Part shown: positions 44,769 through 52,825 of the stretch, piece after piece
Layout of the letters: every line of letters starts with the position of its first letter
How positions within the stretch are numbered: the stretch's first letter is position 1
NCBI RefSeq assembly: GCF_049341065.1
Contig: NZ_JBMPIX010000001.1
Location: 124,001 to 188,000, forward strand
Reading direction: 5' to 3'
Length of the DNA stretch: 64,000 nucleotides
Source of the DNA: Pacificoceanicola sp049341065
Lineage (GTDB): Bacteria; Pseudomonadota; Alphaproteobacteria; Rhodobacterales; Rhodobacteraceae
The notes under the pieces: generated by a model
Told to the model about the DNA's origin: nothing
Database searches by the model: none
The model's input: only the letters and a program-made list of their open reading frames with translations
Translations under genes and position numbers: made by a program

Positions 44769-45923
44769 ATGGAACGGATGTCGCCGAGGGCGATCCTTGA
44801 GGCTTTGGTGCGGTTTCCCACGGTGAGCCGGGATAGCAATCTACCTTTGATCGATTGGGTCGAGGCTTATCTGTCCGGGCACGGTATCAGCTGTCATCGC
44901 CACTACAACGAGGACAATGAAAAGGCGGCCTTGTATGCCCATGTGGGGCCGATGGTCGAAGGCGGCGTTGTGTTGTCGGGGCATACGGATGTGGTGCCGG
45001 TGGACGGGCAGCCCTGGGGCTCTGATCCGTTCACGGTGACCGAACGGGATGGCAAGCTGTTCGGGCGGGGCGCCACCGACATGAAGGGCTTTGACGCCTT
45101 GGCGATCTGGGCTTTGGTTGAGGCGCAGCACCGGGGCGTTTCACGGCCGTTGCAGATTGCCCTGAGTTACGATGAAGAAATTGGCTGCACCGGCGCGCCG
45201 CCTTTGGTTTCGGCGATGGCGCATTTGCCCAAAGCCTCGGATGTGATCGTCGGTGAGCCGACGATGATGAAGGCGGTCACCGGTCACAAGGGCGGTGTGA
45301 CATGGTGGGTGCATGTGCATGGCTTCGAAGTTCATTCGTCGCTGCTGCACACCGGGGTCAGCGCGATCATGTGGGGGGCCAAGCTGATTGACTGGGCGAA
45401 CCAACTGAACGCCTCGATGACCGAGGCGGCGCCCGTCGGAATGGCCGGGCTGTTCGATCCGCCTTATACCAATGTGCATGTGGGCCAGATCCATGGCGGC
45501 ACTGCGCATAACATTGCGGCCAAGGACTGTGAGTTCGGGTTCGGTTTTCGGGTGGTTCCGGGCGAGTCTCTGGACGAGTGGCGCGCTTTGTTCATGGGCA
45601 AGGTCGCGGAATTGACCGACGAAATGCAGAAGATCAGACCTGAGACCTGGATCGAGGTTGTCGAAAAGTTCAGTTTGCCGCCTTTTGCTCCGGTTGAGGG
45701 CAATACGGCCGAGGCACTGGTGCGTCAGATCAGCGGTGACAATAGCGACAACTTTGTTAGTTACGGCACCGAGGCAAGCCATTTTCAGGCGGGCGGTTAC
45801 CAAGTGGTTGTCTGTGGCCCGGGCTCGATCAACGTTGCCCATCAGCCCGATGAATATATCACTTTGGAGCAGTTCGCCGAAGGCCAGCGTTTCATGGAAA
45901 GACTGTTGGAGCGTCTTGCGTGA
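44769..45923 (+). CDS. M20 peptidase, acetylornithine deacetylase-like
   Basis: 384 residues of the ArgE/DapE group of zinc-dependent amide hydrolases. Metal-site motifs are LSGHTDVVPVDGQPW, GRGATDMKGFDA and YDEEIGCTGAPP. The best-known activity is removing the acetyl group from N-acetylornithine; next to a peptide importer and an oxidase it may instead act on imported N-acyl amino acids. The ATG at 44769 is chosen; an ATG three codons later is possible. It overlaps the following gene as GTGA. Confidence 0.87.
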   Translation: MERMSPRAILEALVRFPTVSRDSNLPLIDWVEAYLSGHGISCHRHYNEDNEKAALYAHVGPMVEGGVVLSGHTDVVPVDGQPWGSDPFTVTERDGKLFGRGATDMKGFDALAIWALVEAQHRGVSRPLQIALSYDEEIGCTGAPPLVSAMAHLPKASDVIVGEPTMMKAVTGHKGGVTWWVHVHGFEVHSSLLHTGVSAIMWGAKLIDWANQLNASMTEAAPVGMAGLFDPPYTNVHVGQIHGGTAHNIAAKDCEFGFGFRVVPGESLDEWRALFMGKVAELTDEMQKIRPETWIEVVEKFSLPPFAPVEGNTAEALVRQISGDNSDNFVSYGTEASHFQAGGYQVVVCGPGSINVAHQPDEYITLEQFAEGQRFMERLLERLA

Positions 45924-47263
45924 CTTTCCCGTTCCGCGATGAAGGGCCGGTTGAATTTGGTGCTGACCTGCCCGAGGCTGTCGACTTGGTGGTAATTGGT
46001 GGCGGGGTGATCGGCATAAGCACGGCGCTGTTCGCGGCTCGGCAGGGGCTGTCCGTTTTGGTGCTGGAAAAGGGATGTGTCGCTGCTGAACAATCCAGCC
46101 GCAATTGGGGATGGATACGCGTGCAGGGGCGCGATCTGGCCGAGATTCCCATTGCGCTTGAGGCGCAGGAACTTTGGAAAGCGCTGGATCAGGACTGCGA
46201 CGGGCGCTTGGGCGTGCGGCGGGTTGGGGTGACCTATCTTGCGCGGACCGGCAAGGAGATGGCGGGTTTTGCCGGTTGGCTGAAAGAGGCGGCGCCGTTG
46301 GGCGTGTCCTCAAAGCTGCTGGACAAGGCCGAGACCCGGGCGCTGTTGGGTGAGCCGAACGCGCCATGGGTCGGAGCGCTTCACACACCGACGGATATGA
46401 AGGGCGAGCCCTGGGTCGCTGTCCCGGAATTGGCGCGACTGGCGCGTGGCGCGGGGGCCTTGATCCGCGAAGGCTGTGCCGTGCGCGGTTTGCAGCGCTC
46501 GGGCGGCGCGGTGACGGGCGTGGTGACGGAAGCGGGCCGCGTTGCAACGGACCGGGTGGTTCTGGCCGGCGGCGCGTGGTCCTCTCTGTTTCTGCGTCGG
46601 CACGGGGTAGATATCCCGCAGCTTTCCGTGCGCTCTACCGCCATGGCGACTGGGCCGTTGCCTCAGGTTGTGGCGACAGCAGCGGTGGATGACCGCATGG
46701 CCTTTCGTCCGCGCGCCGATGGTGGCTATACGCTGGCCCCCGCTGCCTATGCCGAGCTGTTTCTTGGCCCGGACAGCCTGCGCCATATGCGGCGGTATCT
46801 GCCGTTGGCCATTTCGGGCGAGTTCGACGTCAAGCTGCGCAAACCCGCCCCCAAAGGATACCCAGATGCGCTGGGCACGGCGCGCAGTTGGGCCGATGAT
46901 GAGCAAAGCCCGTTCGAGCGGATGCGCATCCTTGATCCTGCGCCCAACGCCGCCAGGCTTGCCGAACTGCGCCAAAGTTTTGCCGAGGTCTACCCAGCCG
47001 TTGGCGAGGTCAGCCAGCAGGCCGGTTGGGCGGGCATGATCGACGTGCTGCCGGATGTCGTGCCTGTGGTTGACCATGTGTCGCAAATCCCCGGTTTGAT
47101 CGTGGTCACCGGCATGTGCGGGCACGGCTTTGGTGCCGGGCCTGGGTTTGGGCGGATCGCGGCGGATCTGGCAGCGGGCAAGGAGCCGGGACATGACCTG
47201 TCGCGCTTTCGCCTTTCACGCTTCTTTGATGGGTCCAAGCTGGTGCGCGGGCCGAACTTGTAA
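45920..47263 (+). CDS. FAD-dependent oxidoreductase of the D-amino-acid oxidase family
   Basis: 447 residues. The N-terminal FAD-binding motif VVIGGGVIGISTALFAARQG starts near residue 22, followed by LEKG. SSRNWGWIRVQGRD resembles the FAD/substrate region of DadA-like and opine or glycine oxidases. TGMCGHGFGAGPGFGRI near the end is typical of DAO family members. The GTG start couples it to the deacetylase gene. The substrate is likely an imino or amino acid, but this is inference. Confidence 0.88.
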   Translation: MTFPFRDEGPVEFGADLPEAVDLVVIGGGVIGISTALFAARQGLSVLVLEKGCVAAEQSSRNWGWIRVQGRDLAEIPIALEAQELWKALDQDCDGRLGVRRVGVTYLARTGKEMAGFAGWLKEAAPLGVSSKLLDKAETRALLGEPNAPWVGALHTPTDMKGEPWVAVPELARLARGAGALIREGCAVRGLQRSGGAVTGVVTEAGRVATDRVVLAGGAWSSLFLRRHGVDIPQLSVRSTAMATGPLPQVVATAAVDDRMAFRPRADGGYTLAPAAYAELFLGPDSLRHMRRYLPLAISGEFDVKLRKPAPKGYPDALGTARSWADDEQSPFERMRILDPAPNAARLAELRQSFAEVYPAVGEVSQQAGWAGMIDVLPDVVPVVDHVSQIPGLIVVTGMCGHGFGAGPGFGRIAADLAAGKEPGHDLSRFRLSRFFDGSKLVRGPNL

Positions 47264-47362
47264 CGCCCCATCGTGTTACGGGTTGCAGCCTGCGGGCAGT
47301 GGTGGCAGGCTTTGCGGCAAAGACCACTCGCCCGACAGAACATACACTCACAGGAGGCGCAA

Positions 47363-48526
47363 ATGCCTGTCAAAAACCGCTTTGCCGAATTGCAAAATGA
47401 AATCACCGCTTGGCGCCGGGATATCCATGAGCACCCGGAAATCCTGTTCGAAACGCACCGCACCAGCGCGCTTGTCGCGGAAAAGCTGCGCGAATTTGGT
47501 TGCGATGAGGTGACCGAAGGAATCGGGCGCACCGGCGTTGTCGGCGTGATCAAGGGCAAGTCGGACAGCGCGGGCAAGGTCATTGGCCTGCGCGCCGATA
47601 TGGACGCCCTGCCGATCAATGAGCAGACCGGGGTGGAATATGCCTCTAAGACGCCGAATGCCATGCATGCCTGCGGTCACGATGGCCACACGGCAATGCT
47701 GCTGGGCGCGGCCAAATACCTGTCCGAGACGCGCAACTTCGATGGCACCGTGGTGGTGATCTTCCAGCCCGCCGAAGAAGGCGGCGGCGGCGGCAAGGAG
47801 ATGTGCGAAGACGGCATGATGGACCGCTGGGGCATTCAGGAAGTCTATGGCATGCACAACTGGCCGGGCAAACCGGTGGGCAGCTTTGCGATCCGCGAAG
47901 GGGCGTTTTTCGCCGCGACCGATCAGTTTGACATTCATCTTGAGGGCAGGGGCGGTCACGCCGCCAAGCCGCATGAAACCGTGGACACCACGGTGATGGC
48001 AGCGCAGCTTGTGCTGGCCCTGCAGACGATCGCCAGCCGCAACGCCGATCCGGTGGATCAGATCGTCGTCTCGGTAACGTCGTTCGAGACATCGTCCAAG
48101 GCCTTCAACGTGATCCCGCAACGCGTGCACATCAAAGGAACCGTGCGCACGCAGTCCAAGGAGATGCGCGCATTGGCCGAAAAGCGGATCAAGGAGATCG
48201 CCGCCGGGATCGCGACGACCTTTGGTGGCACCGCCGACGTGGACTATCATCTTGGCTATCCGGTCATGGTCAACAGCCCAGAGCAGACAGAATTTGCCGC
48301 CGAGGTCGCCAAGTCGATTTCCGGGCAATGCGATGAGGCGCCGATTGTCATGGGCGGCGAAGACTTCGCCTTCATGCTCGAAGAGCGCCCCGGTGCCTAT
48401 ATTCTTGTGGGCAATGGCGACACCGCCATGGTTCACCACCCCGAATATAACTTTAACGACGAAGCGATCCCGGCAGGCTGTAGCTGGTGGGCCGAGATCG
48501 TTGAGCGCCGTATGCCCGCGGCGTGA
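47363..48526 (+). CDS. M20D amidohydrolase, hippurate hydrolase-like
   Basis: 387 residues of the M20D group (hippuricase, N-acyl-L-amino acid amidohydrolase). Metal ligands are in HACGHDGHTAMLLGAAKYL and FQPAEEGGGGG; GRGGHAAKPHETVD is the dimer-domain signature. The ATG at 47363 has CAGGAGG upstream. It is the second acylamino-hydrolase in this locus, which suggests use of N-acylated amino acids as nutrients. Confidence 0.9.
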   Translation: MPVKNRFAELQNEITAWRRDIHEHPEILFETHRTSALVAEKLREFGCDEVTEGIGRTGVVGVIKGKSDSAGKVIGLRADMDALPINEQTGVEYASKTPNAMHACGHDGHTAMLLGAAKYLSETRNFDGTVVVIFQPAEEGGGGGKEMCEDGMMDRWGIQEVYGMHNWPGKPVGSFAIREGAFFAATDQFDIHLEGRGGHAAKPHETVDTTVMAAQLVLALQTIASRNADPVDQIVVSVTSFETSSKAFNVIPQRVHIKGTVRTQSKEMRALAEKRIKEIAAGIATTFGGTADVDYHLGYPVMVNSPEQTEFAAEVAKSISGQCDEAPIVMGGEDFAFMLEERPGAYILVGNGDTAMVHHPEYNFNDEAIPAGCSWWAEIVERRMPAA

Positions 48527-48573
48527 ATAGGTTTTAGAATAAAGACCTATTCAGCTGCCACGTAGACGTGAGG

Positions 48574-48837
48574 TTACACGTCGGCTTTCTTGCGCGTCCG
48601 GGGCTTGGCCGCTTTTGGCTTGGCCTCGGTCGCAGCTTTTGCCTTGGGCGCGGCTTTCTTGGCAGCGGGCTGGGCGGCGGCTTTTGCGCGCGGCTTGCGG
48701 GTTTTCGCGGGCGCGCTCAGGGCCTGCGTCGCACGGAACCAGTGGTCAGCGTCGCGGCCTTCGGGCTGGCCTTCGTCGAGCCAGAGAAAGAAAGCGGCTT
48801 CGGCGATTTTGGCTTCGTCGATTTGCGGGGTCGTCAT
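48574..48837 (-). CDS. DUF2934 protein with lysine/alanine-rich tail
   Basis: 87 residues. The N-terminal half AEAAFFLWLDEGQPEGRDAD followed by HWFRA matches the DUF2934 helix pattern. The C-terminal half is a histone-like run of A, K, P and R (for example KTRKPRAKAAAQPAAKKAAP) ending TRKKADV, which may bind nucleic acid. The function is unknown. A perfect 14-base palindrome lies 26 bases upstream. Confidence 0.75.
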   Translation of the reverse strand: MTTPQIDEAKIAEAAFFLWLDEGQPEGRDADHWFRATQALSAPAKTRKPRAKAAAQPAAKKAAPKAKAATEAKPKAAKPRTRKKADV

Positions 48838-48862
48838 GGGGCAGCTCCAGGGTATCGGGTTG

Positions 48863-48876
48863 AGTTAGCGCTAACT
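48863..48876 (-). promoter_or_regulatory. Perfect palindrome, LacI-type operator candidate
   Basis: AGTTAGCGCTAACT is a perfect 14-base palindrome with a central CG, the form bound by LacI/GalR-family repressors. It is 26 bases upstream of the DUF2934 start. No LacI-type gene lies in the window. The remaining spacer up to 49136 holds a second short hairpin (49035-49062) and no gene. Confidence 0.5.
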
Positions 48877-49098
48877 TACTTAGCGGAAATGCTGCGTTCG
48901 CACAATTATTTGCTGCGAGTGCAAGGCTGCTCCCGTGTCTTTTCTGCATCGCAGAGGGATTTTGTCTGGGAAATCAAATAGCGGTGCGCCGCGCTTTGCG
49001 CAGATGCGCGCTCGGATCACTGGCCAAAAAGGCGATTCCGGGCTTTGGAAGCGGGAGCCCGGACAATCTGGGATGTATTGCAATTGGAAGTGATGGGC

Positions 49099-49127
49099 TG
49101 GGCGCTGCATGGACCATGCAGCGCCCA
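49099..49127 (-). terminator. Strong stem-loop at the end of rsgA
   Basis: TGGGCGCTGCAT pairs perfectly with ATGCAGCGCCCA around GGACC, ten bases beyond the rsgA stop. There is no T-tract, so termination efficiency is uncertain. Confidence 0.6.
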
Positions 49128-49136
49128 AGGTCCTGC

Positions 49137-50162
49137 TTAGGTCGTCTGACCTTTTTTGTGTTTCTTCGCGCTCTTCACCATCTTGCCAAAGTTTTTCTGG
49201 CGTGCGCGCTGCTGGGCGATGCTGGCGGAGTTGTGGGCATCTTCGGCCTGCAGCTTGCGCCACCGAGACAGACGTTCCGGGTCCAGATCGCCCTTCGCGA
49301 TGGCGGCCTGAACGGCGCAGCCGGGCTCTGCCTCATGGGCGCAGTTGCGGAACTTGCAGTGCGTGGCAAGCTCGGTCAGATCGTCAAAGACTTCGTCGAT
49401 GCCTTCCTGCATGTCTGCCAGTTGCAATTCGCGCATGCCGGGGGTGTCAATCAGCCAGCCACCCGTGAGGGTGGGGACAAGGCTGCGAAAGGTCGTCGTA
49501 TGGCGCCCCTTGGCATCGTCTTCGCGGACCGCCTGCGTCGCCTTGGCCTCGCCCGTCAGGGCGTTGCGCAAAGTGGTCTTGCCCACCCCGGAGGATCCGA
49601 GCAGCGCCAGCGTCTGGCCCTTGCCGCACCAAGGGCGCAGCCGAGCAACGTCTTCCGGGTCTTTGGCGTTGATTGCGATGGCGGTCAGCACAGGCGACAG
49701 GCGCTGGGCTTCTTTGATGTAGCTTTGTGGATCATCGGCAAGGTCGGGCTTGGTCAGGATCACCAGCGGCAGGCAATCGGCCGTGGCGGCAAGCGCCAGA
49801 TAGCGTTCCAGCCGCGCAACGTTGAAATCGGCGTTGCAACTGGTGACGATGCCAAGCGTATCGACATTGGCGGCGATGCGCTGGGTATAGGCGACGTGGC
49901 CAGCGGCCTTGCGCGTCAGGGCGGACAGCGCCTCAAGTCGCCGGACCGCATGGGTCTCGTCGCACAGAACCCAATCGCCCACGGCGTATGACCCGGCATG
50001 ATCCGCAGGGATCAGGCGCAGGGGCCCCTTTGCGGACAGGGCGCGCAGGCGGTCGCGCTGGACCTCGGTAACGCGGGCAGGGGTAAGGGCGGTGTCGTCT
50101 TCCGTCAGTTGACGGGCGAAATGGTCCGACCATCCAAGGTCGGCAAGCGTATAGTTGGTCAA
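49137..50162 (-). CDS. rsgA: Ribosome small-subunit-dependent GTPase RsgA
   Basis: Circularly permuted GTPase acting in late 30S maturation. G4 (LTKPDLAD) precedes G1 (GSSGVGKTTLRN) and G3 (DTPGMREL). The C-terminal zinc site CKFRNCAHEAEPGC and a basic tail (KSAKKHKKGQ) follow. The start is uncertain: a TTG at 50162 gives the usual N-terminus (LTNYTLADLGWSDHF), about 341 residues, while the same frame stays open to a TTG at 50267. Confidence 0.93.
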   Translation of the reverse strand: MTNYTLADLGWSDHFARQLTEDDTALTPARVTEVQRDRLRALSAKGPLRLIPADHAGSYAVGDWVLCDETHAVRRLEALSALTRKAAGHVAYTQRIAANVDTLGIVTSCNADFNVARLERYLALAATADCLPLVILTKPDLADDPQSYIKEAQRLSPVLTAIAINAKDPEDVARLRPWCGKGQTLALLGSSGVGKTTLRNALTGEAKATQAVREDDAKGRHTTTFRSLVPTLTGGWLIDTPGMRELQLADMQEGIDEVFDDLTELATHCKFRNCAHEAEPGCAVQAAIAKGDLDPERLSRWRKLQAEDAHNSASIAQQRARQKNFGKMVKSAKKHKKGQTT

Positions 50163-50384
50163 TGGATCAATCCCGTTGAGACAAACGTTTCGCGCCCGCA
50201 AAATACGGGTCGCAAGGCGTGCTCGGGCAGCATACTCAGCAGTGCGCGGCCCGGAGGGATGAGACAAGCTCCATCAAATCTCCGAAAACGGGTTCCAATC
50301 GGACGTCAGGATAGGCGGGCCGCCCGCGCTGGTCAATCATGTGCAGCGTTGATAGGACTTCGGCAAATCAAAGGTGGATGAGCC

Positions 50385-51182
50385 ATGCAGCCAGTCAATA
50401 TCATGTGCATCAAGTGGGGCACGCTGTTCGGCCCCGAATATGTCAACCGGCTCTATTCCGGCGTACGGCGGAATATGACGCGGCCGGTGCGCTTCATGGT
50501 CATGACCGAACACGCCGAGGGGCTGCACCCGGATATCGAAGTGCTGGACCTGCCGGTGGAGCCCTTTGCCGAGCCTATGGCGCAGGCTTTGGCGGTGGCC
50601 AACCGGCAGGGCGCGATGCGCAAGGTGTCGTTGTTCAGGCCCGGATTGGTGCCGGATTTGCAGGGGCCGGTTTTGGGCTTTGACCTTGATGTAGTGATCA
50701 CCGGATCGTTGGACGAAATTGTCGCTCTGGCGCCGGGAACGGTGGCGATGCGCCACGACTGGACCGAAAAGCGCAAGGGGCGGCCCACGGGGCATGGCTC
50801 GGTCTTTCGGTTTGATCCCGCCCTTCATCAGTTTCTGTATGAGGATCTGGCAGCGAACCCCTACAAAGAGGTCGAACACGCGCGCGGGTCCGAGCAGCGA
50901 TACACCTCACACAAGGCGATGGACCGCGGAGTTTTCACTTATATTCCGGGCGAATGGGTGGTGTCGTTCAAGTATGACTGCAACCCGTTTCCCGGCAATT
51001 ATTTCCATCCGCCGCGCCTGCCTGCGCAGGCCCGCGTGGTCTGTTTCCATGGCCGTCCCAAGATGACGGATGCCTTGGACGGCTGGAAGGGGTCGTTCAT
51101 CCGCTATTCCAAACCTTGCGATTGGCTGCGCGAACACTGGATTGACCGATCGAAGGCGGATTTGGGCGACGCGTGGGCTTGA
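50385..51182 (+). CDS. Glycosyltransferase-like protein of unknown specificity
   Basis: 265 residues. MCIKWGTLFGPEYVNRLYSG at the start, GFDLDVVITGSLDE with a DxD-type motif, and MDRGVFTYIPGEW with a late FKYDCNPFPGNYF resemble nucleotide-sugar-dependent GT-A folds. The donor and acceptor are unknown. It is divergent from rsgA and the last recognisable core gene before the low-GC insert. Confidence 0.65.
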   Translation: MQPVNIMCIKWGTLFGPEYVNRLYSGVRRNMTRPVRFMVMTEHAEGLHPDIEVLDLPVEPFAEPMAQALAVANRQGAMRKVSLFRPGLVPDLQGPVLGFDLDVVITGSLDEIVALAPGTVAMRHDWTEKRKGRPTGHGSVFRFDPALHQFLYEDLAANPYKEVEHARGSEQRYTSHKAMDRGVFTYIPGEWVVSFKYDCNPFPGNYFHPPRLPAQARVVCFHGRPKMTDALDGWKGSFIRYSKPCDWLREHWIDRSKADLGDAWA

Positions 51183-51392
51183 GGATGGCACAAGCACAGA
51201 AATCGCCACGAATGTAGAATTTCGGGCACGCGGATGACCGCTTCGAGCCCTCACCGGACATTCGAACCAAGCGCAGCCGAGGAGCGGTCTCAGCACCCAA
51301 CTCCGCTTGATGCTGAAACCGGGATGTTCGCGGCCCAACCGCGCACGCATCTTTGACAGTCCAATACGACAATGGGCCAGACCGAGTTGCTT
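51183..51392. other. Non-coding flank of the nuclease insert
   Basis: 210 bases between the glycosyltransferase-like gene and the end of the nuclease gene. No gene is recognised. It contains ACCGGACATTCG at 51258-51269; a similar GGGGACATTCCC occurs on the other flank near 52686. This might be the remnant of a dispersed repeat, but I could not show it. Confidence 0.35.
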
Positions 51393-52568
51393 TCAGGCGA
51401 TATCTAGTTTCCAATGCCCAATATTGAACCACCCCTCAGCCATGAGCGTGGGCACGGGCGTAAGCTGTTCGTCGCCCAGTGCTTCCAAGATGCCACGCAT
51501 TATTCGGGGGAATGCTACCTGCGCAAAGACGTCATCAGGAAGTTCGTCAACTGTTGTGGTCAGCGGATTGTTGAACATCTCGACGCGTTTGGCTTTTATC
51601 GTCTCGATGGATTTCAGCGCCCAATCATCCAAGTTGGCTGAAAGGCGACTGTCCCGCACGTTGTTGGGTGGACTCATTCGAAGTGCCAGACCGCTTGCGC
51701 AAGACCTTGATCCTGGCACAGTCATTTGCTCGTTGATGAACCCGGCGATACAAAAGGCGGCCAGCTTTGGCTGCTTGACTCGGTATAGATAAGTGCGCAG
51801 CTCAGTCATCGTACACATACGAGCTACCCCTTCCTGGGAAGCTTCTTCGTGTCGCCTCAAGGTACGAAGTTGTTGACGAAGTGCTAGACGTTCCTCGCGC
51901 TCGACCTTGGAATGGGGACTTTCGCCGAGCGCGGCGATCTTCTGAATGAGGCTATCGGTCTCGCGATCACGGATGACGATGTGTCCGTTGGGCCAATCCT
52001 GAAAATCCTCCCACAGCTCTTGGAAATCCAGCGAAAGCTCTGCACTGGTTTTTTCAAGTCTACCCTGCGTAGTGTGCCAAGTACCCAGTAGCGGCGATCG
52101 CGACGCGCTTCCCTTCGCCCCAAAGTGCTTGTCTGCAACTTGGGGGTCTTTCAAGGCGCGACGTAAGATTTCGCTCCAGCCGAGCAATACAACTTCAAAA
52201 AGATGGTTCTTGTTGTGCGTCTCATTAATTTTGCGCACGTGCGCTTGAAGGGTGGTATCGTCCGGAGCAGTGGTGAGGATATAAAAAGCCATAAGCTTTG
52301 GCCGGAACTCCTGAGCCGCCAGTACCTCATTATCGATTTGCTTGGCGGTGAGCCGGGAAACTGGCCACCTTGAACGCCGTTTGCATTGCAAGCCAATGGG
52401 ATAAATCGCACCATTGCGACCTACGATGTCCACGCCATGCTGCCGCTGGCCAGCACGGCCGTGTCTAACCATTGCCGGGTCCTGCCAAGACGACTGGAAA
52501 ACATCGGCACACAGTTCCTCGAACTGATCCCAAGATCGCGGCGGCGGATAGTCGGCAAGGATATGCAT
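51393..52568 (-). CDS. Mrr-like PD-(D/E)XK nuclease with unassigned C-terminal region
   Basis: 391 residues. The N-terminal 140 residues look like a restriction-endonuclease-type domain: SWDQFEELCADVF with Glu17/18, HGVDIVGRNG with Asp47, and GLQCKRR with Gln61-x-Lys63, the D-QxK core. A helical C-terminal part with a coiled-coil-prone stretch near residues 225-260 has no family I recognise. No methyltransferase is adjacent. GC is close to half in two lines I counted (29 of 60 each), far below its neighbours, which suggests transfer. A stand-alone defence role is inference. Confidence 0.75.
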   Translation of the reverse strand: MHILADYPPPRSWDQFEELCADVFQSSWQDPAMVRHGRAGQRQHGVDIVGRNGAIYPIGLQCKRRSRWPVSRLTAKQIDNEVLAAQEFRPKLMAFYILTTAPDDTTLQAHVRKINETHNKNHLFEVVLLGWSEILRRALKDPQVADKHFGAKGSASRSPLLGTWHTTQGRLEKTSAELSLDFQELWEDFQDWPNGHIVIRDRETDSLIQKIAALGESPHSKVEREERLALRQQLRTLRRHEEASQEGVARMCTMTELRTYLYRVKQPKLAAFCIAGFINEQMTVPGSRSCASGLALRMSPPNNVRDSRLSANLDDWALKSIETIKAKRVEMFNNPLTTTVDELPDDVFAQVAFPRIMRGILEALGDEQLTPVPTLMAEGWFNIGHWKLDIA

Positions 52569-52825
52569 AAGGTGGATAAGCTCAAACTACGGATTTGGGT
52601 TCAATCTAGCAGCAGGACATCTGATCATCGATAGGTTGTTTCGTGCTGCCTTCAGCTTTTGGAGTAGCGTTGCTAGGTCCGCAAAGGGGACATTCCCAAA
52701 CTATTTCGGTTGGCTTGCCGTTCTTCTGGCACCTTCCTGCCTTTACCCCTCACACCCCGCCCTTGCCCCCCAAGACCCTGTCAGGCTATAGGCAAGCCAA
52801 AGGATACACGAAGAAGGGCAGAGCC
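52569..52825. other. Upstream flank of fabF, no gene seen
   Basis: 257 bases between the start of the nuclease gene and fabF, presumably with divergent promoters. It changes from AT-richer to GC-rich around 52740. No acpP gene is present here, although acpP usually precedes fabF. Confidence 0.4.

Noticed and set aside
51097..51432. Minus-strand frame of 111 codons over the flank of the nuclease insert
   Set aside because: It overlaps the end of the glycosyltransferase-like gene and the nuclease gene and shows no family; at most it is a repeat remnant.
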